DNA of 64,000 bases, from contig NZ_JAHCKL010000022.1 of NCBI RefSeq assembly GCF_026125785.1, forward strand, positions 1 to 64,000, read 5' to 3'. The position numbers and the translations under genes were made by a program. Source of the DNA: Hydrogenophaga sp. GTDB taxonomy: Bacteria > Pseudomonadota > Gammaproteobacteria > Burkholderiales > Burkholderiaceae_C. Positions 45,357-53,933 of this stretch are shown piece after piece (position 1 is the stretch's first letter; every line of letters starts with the position of its first letter). Below the pieces are notes generated by a model. That model saw only the letters and a list, made by a program, of their open reading frames with translations. It was not told the origin of the DNA and searched no databases.

Positions 45357-46031
45357 TCAGGCGGTCGTCAGGTCGAACGGTCCGCCTTTGTCCAGCGCGC
45401 GCTGGTAGGCGGGGCGTTCATGGATGCGGCGCAGCCAGTCGCGCAGCCGGGGCCGGTCCTCGCCGAGCAGGCCGCGTGCGGCGGCCGCCTCGATGGGAAA
45501 GCTCAACTGCACGTCCGCCGCGCTGAAGGAGCGGCCCGCGAACCATGGACCGTGCTCCTCCAGTTCGGCCTCCAGGTAGTCGAGATGGCGCTTGAGGTTG
45601 GGCGTGACCAGCAGGTGCCGGACCTTGGCGGCGATGCCCTTGGCCACCGGCCGCACGATCAGCGGACTCTTGCGTTCGATCTGGTCGAACACCAGCGCCA
45701 GCAGCAGAGGCGTGGCCAGCGAGCCTTCCGCGTAGTGCAGCCAATAGCGGTAGCGCAGAAAGCTGGGCGTGCCTCGTTCGGGTGCGAAGTGGCCTTCGCC
45801 GTACTTCTCCACCAGGTACTCGAGGATCGCGCCCGATTCGGCCAGCGTGGCCTTGCCGTCGGTGACCACCGGTGACTTGCCCAGCGGGTGCACCTTCTGC
45901 AGCGAAGCGGGTGCCAGCATGGTCTTTGGGTCGCGCTCGTAGCGCTCGATCTGGTAGGGAACGCCGAGTTCTTCGAGCATCCAGAGCACGCGCTGCGAAC
46001 GCGAGTTGTTGAGGTGGTGAACGGTGAGCAT
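45357..46031 (-). CDS. glutathione S-transferase
   Basis: A 224-residue GST: thioredoxin-fold N-terminus (LTVHHLNNSRSQRVLWMLEELGVPY) [segment], glutathione loop PLGKSPVVTDGKATLAESGAILEYL [segment] and an all-helical C-terminal domain (GPWFAGRSFSAADVQLSFPIEAA) [segment]. The catalytic Ser or Tyr is probably Ser10 or Ser12 of NNSRS. It may detoxify electrophiles. The start is ATG 46031. Confidence 0.93.
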   Translation of the reverse strand: MLTVHHLNNSRSQRVLWMLEELGVPYQIERYERDPKTMLAPASLQKVHPLGKSPVVTDGKATLAESGAILEYLVEKYGEGHFAPERGTPSFLRYRYWLHYAEGSLATPLLLALVFDQIERKSPLIVRPVAKGIAAKVRHLLVTPNLKRHLDYLEAELEEHGPWFAGRSFSAADVQLSFPIEAAAARGLLGEDRPRLRDWLRRIHERPAYQRALDKGGPFDLTTA

Positions 46032-46209
46032 CGTTGTTTTTCGTTGAAGGATGGAGGGCGGTTCTGGCCCGCGCTCACGGCGATTTGGCAGGCGTTGAGC
46101 TGGTGTTTGATCCAGCGCAATTGTGTAGGAGCAACACCGTTTCCACAATGCGCTTCATGGCATCTGCGCTGGATGCCCATCCTTTCGTTCACCGTCCAGG
46201 GAGCTTGCC

Positions 46210-47373
46210 ATGCAACGCCGTGTTTTCATTCGCCTGTTGGGCGGGGGCGTGGTGGCCGCCACCACGGTCACCACGCTCGCGGCGTGCAGCAGTGCCCTGC
46301 CGCCCGAGGCCATCGCCGCATGGCAGAAGCCCGGCGACGCCGAGACCGACCCACGCCGCTGGATCCTGTCGTACGCGATCCTGGCGCCGCATTCGCACAA
46401 CATGCAGGCGTGGCTGGTGGACCTGAGCGTGCCGGACGAGATCACGCTGTTCATCGACCGCAGTCGGCTGCTGCCGGAAACCGATCCGTTCTCGCGCCAG
46501 ATGATGATGAGCCAGGGCACCTTTCTGGAGCTGCTGGACCTGGCGGCGAAACAGAAGGGCCTGAGCGCGAAGATCGCGCTGTTTCCGCAGGGCATTTTTC
46601 CCCCGGACACGGTGGACGCGCGGCCCACGGCGCGCATCCGGCTGGTGGCCGACGCCACGGTGAAGCCCGATCCCTTGTTCGAGCAGATCCTGCGCCGCCG
46701 CACCAACCGCGAGGCGTACGAGGTGCGCGAGCCCGATGCGACCGCCTTGCAAGCCATTGCCGCCAGTGTGCAGCCGCAGGCGTTTCGCACAGGGTTCGTG
46801 GGTGGTTCGCAGGTCGAGGCGCTGCAACAGCACCGCCGCATCGCGAAGGAGGCCTGGCGCATCGAACTGGTGACGCCGCGCACGGTGCTGGAGTCGTTCA
46901 GGGTGCTGCGCGTGGGACCGAAGGAAATCGCGGCGCACCGCGATGGCCTGACGCTGAACAGTCCGATGGTGCGTGCGCTCGATGCGGTGGGCCTGTTCGA
47001 TCGCAATGTGGCGCCCGGTCCCGACGACTTCGCGACCACCAGCCAGATCAGGGACTTCAACGCGAAGATCGACAGCACGCCGGCCTTCTTCTGGCTGGTG
47101 ACCGAGGGCAACGACCGCGTGACGCAGATCAACGCGGGCCGAGCCTATGCGCGTGCGCAACTGGCGGCCACGGCTGCGGGCCTGTCGATGCAGCCCGTTT
47201 CGCAGGCGTTGCAGGAATACCCGGAGCAGGCGGTGCCCTACACGGAGATTCACCAGTTGGTGGATGCGCCTGCGCCGCGTTTCACGGTGCAGATGTGGGC
47301 TCGGCTGGGGTATGGGCCCGTGATCGAGCCCTCACCCCGCCGGGGGGTGGCTGCTCATGTATGGAAGTCTTGA
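46210..47373 (+). CDS. nitroreductase-like (Acg-type) Tat-exported lipoprotein
   Basis: A 387-residue protein with a twin-arginine leader (MQRRVFIRLLGGG) ending in a lipobox LAAC (Cys28 or so). The mature part holds two nitroreductase-like halves (SYAILAPHSHNMQAWLVDL, RRRTNREAYEVREPDATAL), a layout of the Acg family seen in Mycobacterium and many proteobacteria. Acg-type proteins bind but may sequester FMN. The Tat signal fits export of a folded cofactor protein. The upstream 178-base gap holds nothing I can name. Confidence 0.85.
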   Translation: MQRRVFIRLLGGGVVAATTVTTLAACSSALPPEAIAAWQKPGDAETDPRRWILSYAILAPHSHNMQAWLVDLSVPDEITLFIDRSRLLPETDPFSRQMMMSQGTFLELLDLAAKQKGLSAKIALFPQGIFPPDTVDARPTARIRLVADATVKPDPLFEQILRRRTNREAYEVREPDATALQAIAASVQPQAFRTGFVGGSQVEALQQHRRIAKEAWRIELVTPRTVLESFRVLRVGPKEIAAHRDGLTLNSPMVRALDAVGLFDRNVAPGPDDFATTSQIRDFNAKIDSTPAFFWLVTEGNDRVTQINAGRAYARAQLAATAAGLSMQPVSQALQEYPEQAVPYTEIHQLVDAPAPRFTVQMWARLGYGPVIEPSPRRGVAAHVWKS

Positions 47374-47411
47374 GCCTTGGAAGGCTTCGTGCCTGGCTCT
47401 CGCGCCAGGCC

Positions 47412-48563
47412 CTAGACGGACAAAAGAAAAGCGGCCTCGGCCAACGAAACCCCGTTCACCCGAAGCTCCACCACATGACGCCCCGGATACAGCGTCCGGG
47501 TGGTCACAGGCTTGAGGCTGTGCCGTTTGGAGAGCAGGCGCTCCTCGCCCGGCGCCAATGAAAGCCGCCAGCCCTTGAAGACTTTGGGCGAAGAACCGCC
47601 GTTGGCGCGCACGTGGTGCACCGCGTAGTCCACCTCCAGCAGCTGCGGTTGGCGTGCCGTGGAGCGCAGCACCACGTTCAGTCCGATTTCGCCACCCACC
47701 GCGGCCCGTGCCGCCGACAGCTTCAACGCAGCCTCTCCCTTCAGGCCCCTCGCCAGGCCCCACGCCGCCAGCGTCGGCGCATGCCCCTGTTTGATGAGCC
47801 CCCGGCTCGCGTGGCGCAGCAGCGCGCTGCGCTCGGCAGGCGCATCGATCAGGTGCTCGCGCACCCACGCGGCCACCAGATCGGGGTGGTCCTTGGCGAT
47901 GTCGTTGAGGTGGTTGGCCACGCTGCGGCGCACGTAGCTGCTGGGGTCGTCCTGCAGGGCCCGCAGCAGGGGCAGCGTGGGAGCGGGGTCGGCCACGAAG
48001 GCCTGCAGGCGCAGGCCCCAGGGCAGTCGCGGGCGGCTGCCTTCGGTGACCAGCCGGCGCACGTGCGCACTCGGGTCTTGCACCCAGGTGGACAGCGTGT
48101 CCAGGGCCAGGGTCGGATGGCGCTGGATGATGGGCCGGATGGCGAATTCGGCCGTGAACCGCTGCGTGATGGCATGCAGGCAGGCCAGCCCGCGGCGCGC
48201 GGCCGCTTCGTCGCGCACTCCCCGGCGGGCCACGTACTCGCCCAGGGCCCACAGGGCCCAGCCGGCCACGCCGCGCCCGGCCTGGTCCTGGCCCAGTTGC
48301 ACCGGTTCTCCCTTGTCGTCGAAGCCCAGCGGCGGCGCCAGGCAGGCCTCCAGCGTGTCGCAGGCGGTGTCGAACGAGGCGGGCAGCGTGGCCTCCAGCG
48401 CGTCGGCCAGTTGCATGGCGCGCGCCTTGAACTCCAGGGTGTCCAGGCCGTCGACCGCCAGGGCTTCGAAGCGGGCCTGGTCGAAGCGCGGCCAGGCCCG
48501 CCGCAGGTGGAGGCCGGTTCGCGCCACGGTGTCGCGGTTGATGAGGTTCTTGAACGGCTCCAT
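47412..48563 (-). CDS. HEAT-repeat DNA alkylation repair-like protein (AlkC/AlkD type)
   Basis: A 383-residue protein with repeated helical pairs (PTLALDTLSTWVQDPSAHVRRLVTEGSRPRLPWG, LQDDPSSYVRRSVANHLNDIAKDHPDLVAAWV, ASRGLIKQGHAPTLAAWG) [segments] typical of ALR-fold glycosylases that excise alkylated bases. The C-terminal 85 residues form a beta-rich domain (VEVDYAVHHV-like, KRHSLKPVTTRTLYPGRHVVEL) [segment] that is seen in AlkC-type proteins. Its ATG overlaps the pncC stop by one base. Glycosylase activity is inferred. Confidence 0.85.
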   Translation of the reverse strand: MEPFKNLINRDTVARTGLHLRRAWPRFDQARFEALAVDGLDTLEFKARAMQLADALEATLPASFDTACDTLEACLAPPLGFDDKGEPVQLGQDQAGRGVAGWALWALGEYVARRGVRDEAAARRGLACLHAITQRFTAEFAIRPIIQRHPTLALDTLSTWVQDPSAHVRRLVTEGSRPRLPWGLRLQAFVADPAPTLPLLRALQDDPSSYVRRSVANHLNDIAKDHPDLVAAWVREHLIDAPAERSALLRHASRGLIKQGHAPTLAAWGLARGLKGEAALKLSAARAAVGGEIGLNVVLRSTARQPQLLEVDYAVHHVRANGGSSPKVFKGWRLSLAPGEERLLSKRHSLKPVTTRTLYPGRHVVELRVNGVSLAEAAFLLSV

Positions 48564-49069
48564 CAGGCGTCTGGCCTCGTGGCGGGCAGCCGCTGCAGAA
48601 GCCCGGCCAGGGCATGGCGCACGGTGGCCTGGCGCACCGCAGTGCGGTCGCCGTCGAAGCGCTGGTGGCCGGTGCTCACGCCCTCTGGCGTGGCCCAGCC
48701 GAACCAGACCGTGCCCACCGGTTTCTCGGCACTGCCGCCCGTGGGGCCGGCCACACCGGTCACGGCCACCGCCAGCTGGGCGGGCGAATGCGCCAGCGCG
48801 CCAGCGGCCATGGCCCGTGCCACCGGCTCGCTGACCGCCCCGTGGGTGTTGATCAAGGCCATCGGCACGCCCAGCAGTTCGTGCTTGGCGGCGTTGGAGT
48901 AGGTGACGAAGCCGCGCTCGAACCATTCGCTCGAACCCGAGACCTCGGTGCAGGCGCCCGCGATCAGGCCACCGGTGCAGCTCTCGGCCGTGGCCATCAT
49001 CAGGCCGCGCGCCTTGAGTTCGCGCGCGAGCGCATCGACCAGGCCGGGGATGTGTCCGCTGGCGTCCAT
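48563..49069 (-). CDS. pncC: nicotinamide-nucleotide amidohydrolase PncC (CinA C-terminal)
   Basis: A 168-residue CinA C-terminal domain: TAESCTGGLIAGACTEVSGSSEWFERGFVTYSNAAKHELLGV [segment] and VTGVAGPTGGSAEKPVGTVWFG [segment]. It deamidates NMN to nicotinic acid mononucleotide in pyridine nucleotide recycling. TGATG overlaps join it to pgpA upstream and the alkylation gene downstream. I chose ATG 49069. Confidence 0.95.
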   Translation of the reverse strand: MDASGHIPGLVDALARELKARGLMMATAESCTGGLIAGACTEVSGSSEWFERGFVTYSNAAKHELLGVPMALINTHGAVSEPVARAMAAGALAHSPAQLAVAVTGVAGPTGGSAEKPVGTVWFGWATPEGVSTGHQRFDGDRTAVRQATVRHALAGLLQRLPATRPDA

Positions 49070-49593
49070 CAGTACCTCCAGAGCGCCACGACCAGCAGCG
49101 TGCAGAACGCGGCCGCGAAGTCGTCGAGCAGGATGCCGAAGCCGCCCCTCGGGCCGAAGCCCTTGAAGGTCTGGTCCGCCCAGGCCATGGGCCCGACCTT
49201 GACCGCATCGAACAGGCGGAACAGCGCAAAGGCGATGAACTGCCCCCAGAAGCCGCTGGGGGCGATGAGCCACAGCACCAGCCAGAAGGCCACCACCTCG
49301 TCCCAGACGATGTGGCCCGAGTCGGCGACCCGCATGTGCTGCGCCGTCACCGTGCAGGCCCACCAGCCCACCAGCGTGGCGGCCAGTATCAGCAGGCCCC
49401 AGTCGCTTGCCGAGAGCAGCGGGTCGAGCAGCAGGAAGGCGACCCAGGCCCACAGCGTGCCGGCGGTGCCGGGCGCGAAACGGCTCAGGCCCGCGCCGCC
49501 GCCCAGGGCGATGAAGTGCGCGGGATGCGCGAGCAAAAAGCGCCAGGTCGGGCGGGCCAGCGGCGGGGCCGCGGTGTTGGTGGGGTCGGGCAT
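49069..49593 (-). CDS. pgpA: phosphatidylglycerophosphatase A
   Basis: A 174-residue inner-membrane phosphatase: GGAGLSRFAPGTAGTLWAW near 32-50, DSGHIVWDEVVAFWLVLW with catalytic acidic residues, and RLFDAVKVGPMAWADQTFKGFGPRGGFGILLDDFAA [segment] near the C-terminus. It dephosphorylates phosphatidylglycerophosphate. pgpA normally follows thiL; here a catabolic islet (49650-52838) lies between them. Confidence 0.96.
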   Translation of the reverse strand: MPDPTNTAAPPLARPTWRFLLAHPAHFIALGGGAGLSRFAPGTAGTLWAWVAFLLLDPLLSASDWGLLILAATLVGWWACTVTAQHMRVADSGHIVWDEVVAFWLVLWLIAPSGFWGQFIAFALFRLFDAVKVGPMAWADQTFKGFGPRGGFGILLDDFAAAFCTLLVVALWRY

Positions 49594-49649
49594 GCGGGGA
49601 TTATCGTGCCGCGTTCGCGGTCACATGTGCCCTGCACAAAGACCTCGCG

Positions 49650-50054
49650 TCACGAGTGAGAGCGTATCAACCTGTCGTTGTCGGCATCCTCGCCAAGCAC
49701 CTCCTGCGCGCAGCGGAATGCCTGGGCGCCCGCAGGCAGTCCTGCGTACATCACCGTTTGCAGGAACACTTCCCGTATTTCATCGTGGGTCACGCCGTTG
49801 CGGACCGCACCGAGCAGATGCAACTTGAGTTCATGCGGCCGGTCTTGAGCGCTCAGAATGGCCAGCGTGATCAGGCTGCGCATTTTCAGGGGCAGGCCAG
49901 GCCGCCCCCAGATGCCGTCCCAGAGATTCTCGACCACATAGTCCTGCCAGTCTTCCCGCCAGGGCTCGGTGGTGCTGACCATGTGGTCCACGAGTGCATC
50001 GCCGAAGACCTGGCGACGCAGGGTCATGCCGCGCTCGTACTTCTCCGATTTCAT
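49650..50054 (-). CDS. carboxymuconolactone decarboxylase family protein (copy 2)
   Basis: A 134-residue all-helical CMD protein: RPGLPLKMRSLITLAILSAQDRPHELKLHLLGAVRNGVTHDEIREVFLQTVMYAGLPAGAQAF [segment] is the PcaC core. It has no CxxC, so it is a decarboxylase/lactonase-type rather than an AhpD peroxidase-type member. Its start overlaps the stop of a paralogue (ATGA, 50051-50054). The two copies differ mainly in their ends. Confidence 0.92.
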   Translation of the reverse strand: MKSEKYERGMTLRRQVFGDALVDHMVSTTEPWREDWQDYVVENLWDGIWGRPGLPLKMRSLITLAILSAQDRPHELKLHLLGAVRNGVTHDEIREVFLQTVMYAGLPAGAQAFRCAQEVLGEDADNDRLIRSHS

Positions 50055-50458
50055 GAAGAACCCCGTTGTGGTGAGGACTGGGTGGCGTCGATGTCTGCAA
50101 ACACCTCCCGGGCACAGCGGAACGCCTCCACGGCGGCGGGGGTACCGCAGTACATTGCCGTTTGCAGGAACACCTCCGCGATTTCCTCGCGCGTAATGCC
50201 GTTGTTCAGCGCGCCGCGCAAGTGGATCTTCAGCTCGTGCGGGCGGACCAGGGCGGACAGCATGGCCAGATTGAGAAAGCTCCGGGTCTTCAGACTCAGG
50301 CCAGGGCGTGACCAGATGCCGCCCCAGCAGTTTTCTGCCACGTATTTCTGCAATTCCTGTGAAAACGCGTCGCGGGGAGCGCTCACGCTGTCCACGTACG
50401 CGTCGCCAAGCACCTTGCGGCGGATGGCCTGGCCTTTTGCAAAAGCATCGCTGTTCAT
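50051..50458 (-). CDS. carboxymuconolactone decarboxylase family protein (copy 1)
   Basis: A 135-residue paralogue of the next gene: RPGLSLKTRSFLNLAMLSALVRPHELKIHLRGALNNGITREEIAEVFLQTAMYCGTPAAVEAF [segment]. The tandem arrangement and ATGA coupling suggest equal production and perhaps a mixed oligomer, or two related steps. ATG 50458 (MNSDAFAKG) follows AGGAG. In PcaC this fold decarboxylates gamma-carboxymuconolactone in protocatechuate breakdown; no other pca genes are nearby, so the substrate differs or is supplied from elsewhere. Confidence 0.92.
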   Translation of the reverse strand: MNSDAFAKGQAIRRKVLGDAYVDSVSAPRDAFSQELQKYVAENCWGGIWSRPGLSLKTRSFLNLAMLSALVRPHELKIHLRGALNNGITREEIAEVFLQTAMYCGTPAAVEAFRCAREVFADIDATQSSPQRGSS

Positions 50459-50486
50459 GGTGAAAGGTTCTCCTGGATGTTGGGGG

Positions 50487-51470
50487 TCATTCGATGGTGG
50501 CGCCGGAGGCCTGCACGGCTTTCTTCCATTTGGCCGCTTCCGTGGCCACGAACTGTCCGGTCTTGTCGATGGATTCACCACCCACATCCACGCCGGCGCT
50601 TTCTATCGTCTTGCGAATTTCCGGTTCGTTGAGTACCCTCATGACGGTAGCGCTCATGGCATCGAGCACGGGTTTGGGTGTGCCCGAAGGTGCGGCGAGC
50701 GCGTACCAGCCGGTCGATGCATAGCCGGGCAGGCCGGACTCGGCGAGGGTGGGAATGCCGGGTAGGAATCGGCTGGGTTGCTGAGTGCCGGTGGCCAAGA
50801 CGCGAAGCGTGCCGCCGCGGATGTCGCCCATAAAGGTGCCCATGTCGTTGATGGCCATCTGCACCTGACCACCAAGCAGGTCACGGCGGGCCGGCGCCGC
50901 GCCGTTGTACGGCACATGCACGATGTCCACGCCCGCCATCATCTTGAACAGCTCGAGCGAGAGGTGGCTGGTGGATCCGTTGCCACCAGACGAAGCGTTG
51001 AGCTTGCCCGGCTGGCTTTTGGCCAACGCCACCAACTCGGCCACCGAACGCGCCGGCACACTGGGATGCACCACCAGCACCATGGGTGTCTGGCCTATGA
51101 CGGTGATCGGCGTGAGATCCTTCTCCGGCGAATACGGCATCGACTTGTACATGAACTGGTTGATCGCGAAATTGCCTGGTGCCGATACCAGCAACGTGTG
51201 TCCGTCGGGCGGGGACTTGGCGACCAGGGCACTGCCCAGGTTGCCCCCGGCCCCTGGCTTGTTCTCCACGATGACCGTCTTGCCGGTGGCGTCGGCGATG
51301 CCTTTACCCAGAATCCGGGCAAGGTTGTCGGTGATGCCACCGGCATTGAAAGGCACGACGATCCTGACCGGTTGCGTCGGCCATGCCTGGGCCTGCGCCT
51401 GCGCGGCGGCAAAAGGAAGCATGCCCAAGGCAAGCGAGAGGGTATGGCGGATCCAATGGAAGCGGTTCAT
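50487..51470 (-). CDS. Bug-family tripartite tricarboxylate transporter receptor
   Basis: A 327-residue extracytoplasmic binding protein with a signal peptide (SLALGMLPFAAAQAQAQA). The family marks are AWPTQPVRIVVPFNAGGITDNLARIL [segment], IVENKPGAGGNLG and PPDGHTLLVSAPG. Bug proteins are expanded in Comamonadaceae and Bordetella and bind carboxylates for TctAB-type or other permeases. No permease gene is adjacent. It lies between the SDR and CMD genes in one operon. Confidence 0.95.
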   Translation of the reverse strand: MNRFHWIRHTLSLALGMLPFAAAQAQAQAWPTQPVRIVVPFNAGGITDNLARILGKGIADATGKTVIVENKPGAGGNLGSALVAKSPPDGHTLLVSAPGNFAINQFMYKSMPYSPEKDLTPITVIGQTPMVLVVHPSVPARSVAELVALAKSQPGKLNASSGGNGSTSHLSLELFKMMAGVDIVHVPYNGAAPARRDLLGGQVQMAINDMGTFMGDIRGGTLRVLATGTQQPSRFLPGIPTLAESGLPGYASTGWYALAAPSGTPKPVLDAMSATVMRVLNEPEIRKTIESAGVDVGGESIDKTGQFVATEAAKWKKAVQASGATIE

Positions 51471-51531
51471 GGTGTCTCCTATGTCTTTGTCTTTGTGCGG
51501 CTCGGTGTGCGGGCCTGGTGGGGCGGCGATT

Positions 51532-52281
51532 TCAGCTCAGGCGTCCGCCGGTGGCGTACAGCAGGTCTCCGGTGATGAAGCCGGACGTGGCCGAGGCATA
51601 GAACAGCATGCCGTTGACGATGTCCGACGGTTCCGCGCTCCGCTTGACGAGCTGGCGTTCCTGGGCGCGTTGGTTCAATCCTTCGTAGACCGCCTGCGCC
51701 AGCACCCGCTCGGTACGCACGATGCCGGGCGCGATGGTGTTCACCGTGATCTCATGCGGACCGAGCTCGACAGCCAGGGCGCGGCTGAGCCCGAGGACCC
51801 CGGCCTTGGCCGCGCAGTAATTCACCTTTTGCGCTTCGCCCTGATGGGTACGCGAGGAGATGTTGATGATCCGGCCATAGCGCTGGCGGATCATGGTGGG
51901 TGCGACTGCGCGGGCGCAGTAGAACGGGCCGGTCAGGTTGCCGTTGATCACGCGGTCCCATTGCTCGTCGGTCATGTCGACCAGGGGTGCGTCGTCGCCG
52001 AAGCCAGCGTTGTTGATGAGGATGTGGACGGTGCCCCAGGCCGATAGCACCTGCTGTACGGAGGCTTCCACGTCAGCACGGATACCCACCGAGCCGGACA
52101 ACGCCATCGCCTGGCCGCCCGCTGCGCGTACCTTCTCGGTGACCTCCTGTGCCTTGTCCAGATCCTTGTCCCACACGGCCACCTTGCACCCCTCTGCGGC
52201 AAAGGTCAGCGCTGCCTGCGCGCCTATGCCCCGGCCAGCCCCCGTGATGACCGCCACCTGATCCTTGATGCCCAAATCCAT
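51532..52281 (-). CDS. SDR-family oxidoreductase
   Basis: A 249-residue classical short-chain dehydrogenase: ITGAGRGIG at about residues 12-20, NNAG in ILINNAGFG, and the Ser-Tyr-Lys triad in INISSRTHQGEAQKVNYCAAKAG with Tyr and Lys four apart [segment]. It ends with SGFITGDLLYATGG. It should oxidise or reduce a hydroxy/keto intermediate with NAD(P). I chose ATG 52281. It follows the marR-type gene by eight bases. Confidence 0.93.
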   Translation of the reverse strand: MDLGIKDQVAVITGAGRGIGAQAALTFAAEGCKVAVWDKDLDKAQEVTEKVRAAGGQAMALSGSVGIRADVEASVQQVLSAWGTVHILINNAGFGDDAPLVDMTDEQWDRVINGNLTGPFYCARAVAPTMIRQRYGRIINISSRTHQGEAQKVNYCAAKAGVLGLSRALAVELGPHEITVNTIAPGIVRTERVLAQAVYEGLNQRAQERQLVKRSAEPSDIVNGMLFYASATSGFITGDLLYATGGRLS

Positions 52282-52289
52282 TTCGTCTC

Positions 52290-52838
52290 CTAGGTTGATG
52301 ATTCGATGTCCCGCCGAAGGGGTCTCGATTTCCTCTCCTGGCGCCGTGCTTCGGCGCTCCATGCATGTGCCTCCGGCGCGTCCAGCAGCGTGTCCAGCGA
52401 GGCCTCTATCTGTTCGACCATGCGCTTGAGCGCCTGCACGTCCTGCTCCGAGAAGCCCTGGAACATGGCCTGGTGTGCCCGTGCGCTGACGTTGCCGATC
52501 TCCTCGCACAGAGCGTGTCCGGCTGTGGTCATGCGGATGTCATAGGCGCGCTTGTCGGTATGGTTGACGCGGCGCTCGATCAGGCCTTGCTTTTCCAGAC
52601 TATTGAGCAGCGCCACCAGTGACGCGCCCTCAATGCCCAGCGTGATGGCCAGATCCTTCTGCCGGATGCCATTGCCTAGCTGTTTGATGTGGGTGAGTGG
52701 CCGCCAGGTTGCTTCCGTGAGCCCGTACAGACGCAACTCCCTGTCCATGGCGCGCCGCAGGCGCCGGGAGATAAGCGATATGCGATAGCCGAAGTCGCGC
52801 TGGAATCGATCCTGAATCAGAGTTGGCATGTGCAGCAT
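52290..52838 (-). CDS. MarR-family transcriptional regulator
   Basis: A 182-residue winged-helix protein: LTHIKQLGNGIRQKDLAITLGIEGASLVALLNSLEKQGLIERRVNHTDKRAYDIRMT [segment] forms the HTH and wing. A near-perfect 21-base palindrome lies eight bases before its start. It should repress the operon it heads (SDR, Bug, CMD, CMD) and respond to an aromatic acid or CoA ester. Confidence 0.92.
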   Translation of the reverse strand: MLHMPTLIQDRFQRDFGYRISLISRRLRRAMDRELRLYGLTEATWRPLTHIKQLGNGIRQKDLAITLGIEGASLVALLNSLEKQGLIERRVNHTDKRAYDIRMTTAGHALCEEIGNVSARAHQAMFQGFSEQDVQALKRMVEQIEASLDTLLDAPEAHAWSAEARRQERKSRPLRRDIESST

Positions 52839-52845
52839 GTCGAAA

Positions 52846-52866
52846 ATAGTTAGGATACTTAGCTAT
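52846..52866 (-). promoter_or_regulatory. palindromic MarR-type operator
   Basis: ATAGTTAGGATACTTAGCTA plus a final T forms a dyad with seven of ten pairs matched. It lies immediately upstream of the marR-type start in an AT-rich gap (52839-52900). A dimeric MarR protein bound here would block initiation of its own operon. Confidence 0.6.
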
Positions 52867-52970
52867 CTATTTGGCTTGCACAGTATTAACCCTTAAATGG
52901 TTTGTCCAATCAGCGTGCACGGCAGGCCTGCCGCCGCGCCTTTCGATGAGCGGGGGGGGACGGCTCGACC

Positions 52971-53933
52971 TCAGGCGAAGTGGTCGAAGCCTTGCGGTGT
53001 GAACGGCACTTCGCGCCGTGCCGCGTCCAGCAGCTTCAGGCCGGCGCTGGCGGTGATGCGGCCGATGCGCGTCACGGAAGTGCCGCTGGCCGCGGCCGCG
53101 GCCAGCACGGCTGGGTGCGCCTCGGGTGCGGCGGTGAACAGCAGTTCGTAGTCGTCGCCGCCCGCCAGCAGGCATGCGAGCCGCTGGGCCTCAGGCAGGG
53201 CTTGCAGCGCGGGCGCCACCGGCAGGTCTTCCAGCAGGATCTCCGCGCCCACGCCGCTGGCACGCAGGATATGGTCGAGGTCACCGACCAGGCCGTCGCT
53301 CACGTCGATGGCCGCATGCACGCCCGCCGTGGCGGCCAGGGCCTGGCCAAGCGCGTTGCGCGGCGTGGGCCGCTCCAGCCGGGCGCGCAGCGCTGCGTCC
53401 AGTCGGCCCGGCCAGTCGCCGCCGCGCAGGAGCTCCAGTGCCAGCCGGGCTTCGCCGGTGCGGCCACTGAGGTAGAGGCCATCGTCGGCGCGCGCCGCGC
53501 CGCGCCGCAGCGCGCGCCCGGGCAGGACTTCGCCGAAGACGGTGATGCAGAGGTTCAGCGGTCCACGCGTCGTATCGCCGCCCACCAGCGGGCAGGCGCT
53601 GGCGTCGGCCAGCGCGAACAGGCCGCGCGCGAGGGCGGCCAGCCAGGCCTCGTCCGCCTGCGGCAGCGCGATCGCGAGCGTGAAGCCCAGGGGGCGCGCC
53701 CCCATGGCGGCCAGGTCGCTCAGGTTGACCGCCAGCGCCTTGTGGCCCAGGGCCTCGGGGTCCACGTCGGGGAAGAAATGCCGGCCCTCCACCAGCATGT
53801 CGCTGGAGATGGCGAGCTGGTGCCCGGGGCTGGGCTGCAGCAGGGCGCAGTCGTCGCCCACGCCCAGCACCACCGCGCTGCCCACCGGCGGCGGGCGCTG
53901 GAAATACCGCCGGATCAGTTCGAACTCACCCAT
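52971..53933 (-). CDS. thiL: thiamine-monophosphate kinase
   Basis: A 320-residue PurM-like kinase: GEFELIRRYF at the start, GVGDDCALL near 25-33, SSDMLVEGRHFFPD, AVNLSDLAAMGARP, GGDTTRGP and DVSDGLVGDLDHIL. It phosphorylates thiamine monophosphate to thiamine pyrophosphate. Its start overlaps the end of the upstream membrane protein by eight bases. pgpA, its usual next gene, is 3.4 kb further on. Confidence 0.97.
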   Translation of the reverse strand: MGEFELIRRYFQRPPPVGSAVVLGVGDDCALLQPSPGHQLAISSDMLVEGRHFFPDVDPEALGHKALAVNLSDLAAMGARPLGFTLAIALPQADEAWLAALARGLFALADASACPLVGGDTTRGPLNLCITVFGEVLPGRALRRGAARADDGLYLSGRTGEARLALELLRGGDWPGRLDAALRARLERPTPRNALGQALAATAGVHAAIDVSDGLVGDLDHILRASGVGAEILLEDLPVAPALQALPEAQRLACLLAGGDDYELLFTAAPEAHPAVLAAAAASGTSVTRIGRITASAGLKLLDAARREVPFTPQGFDHFA

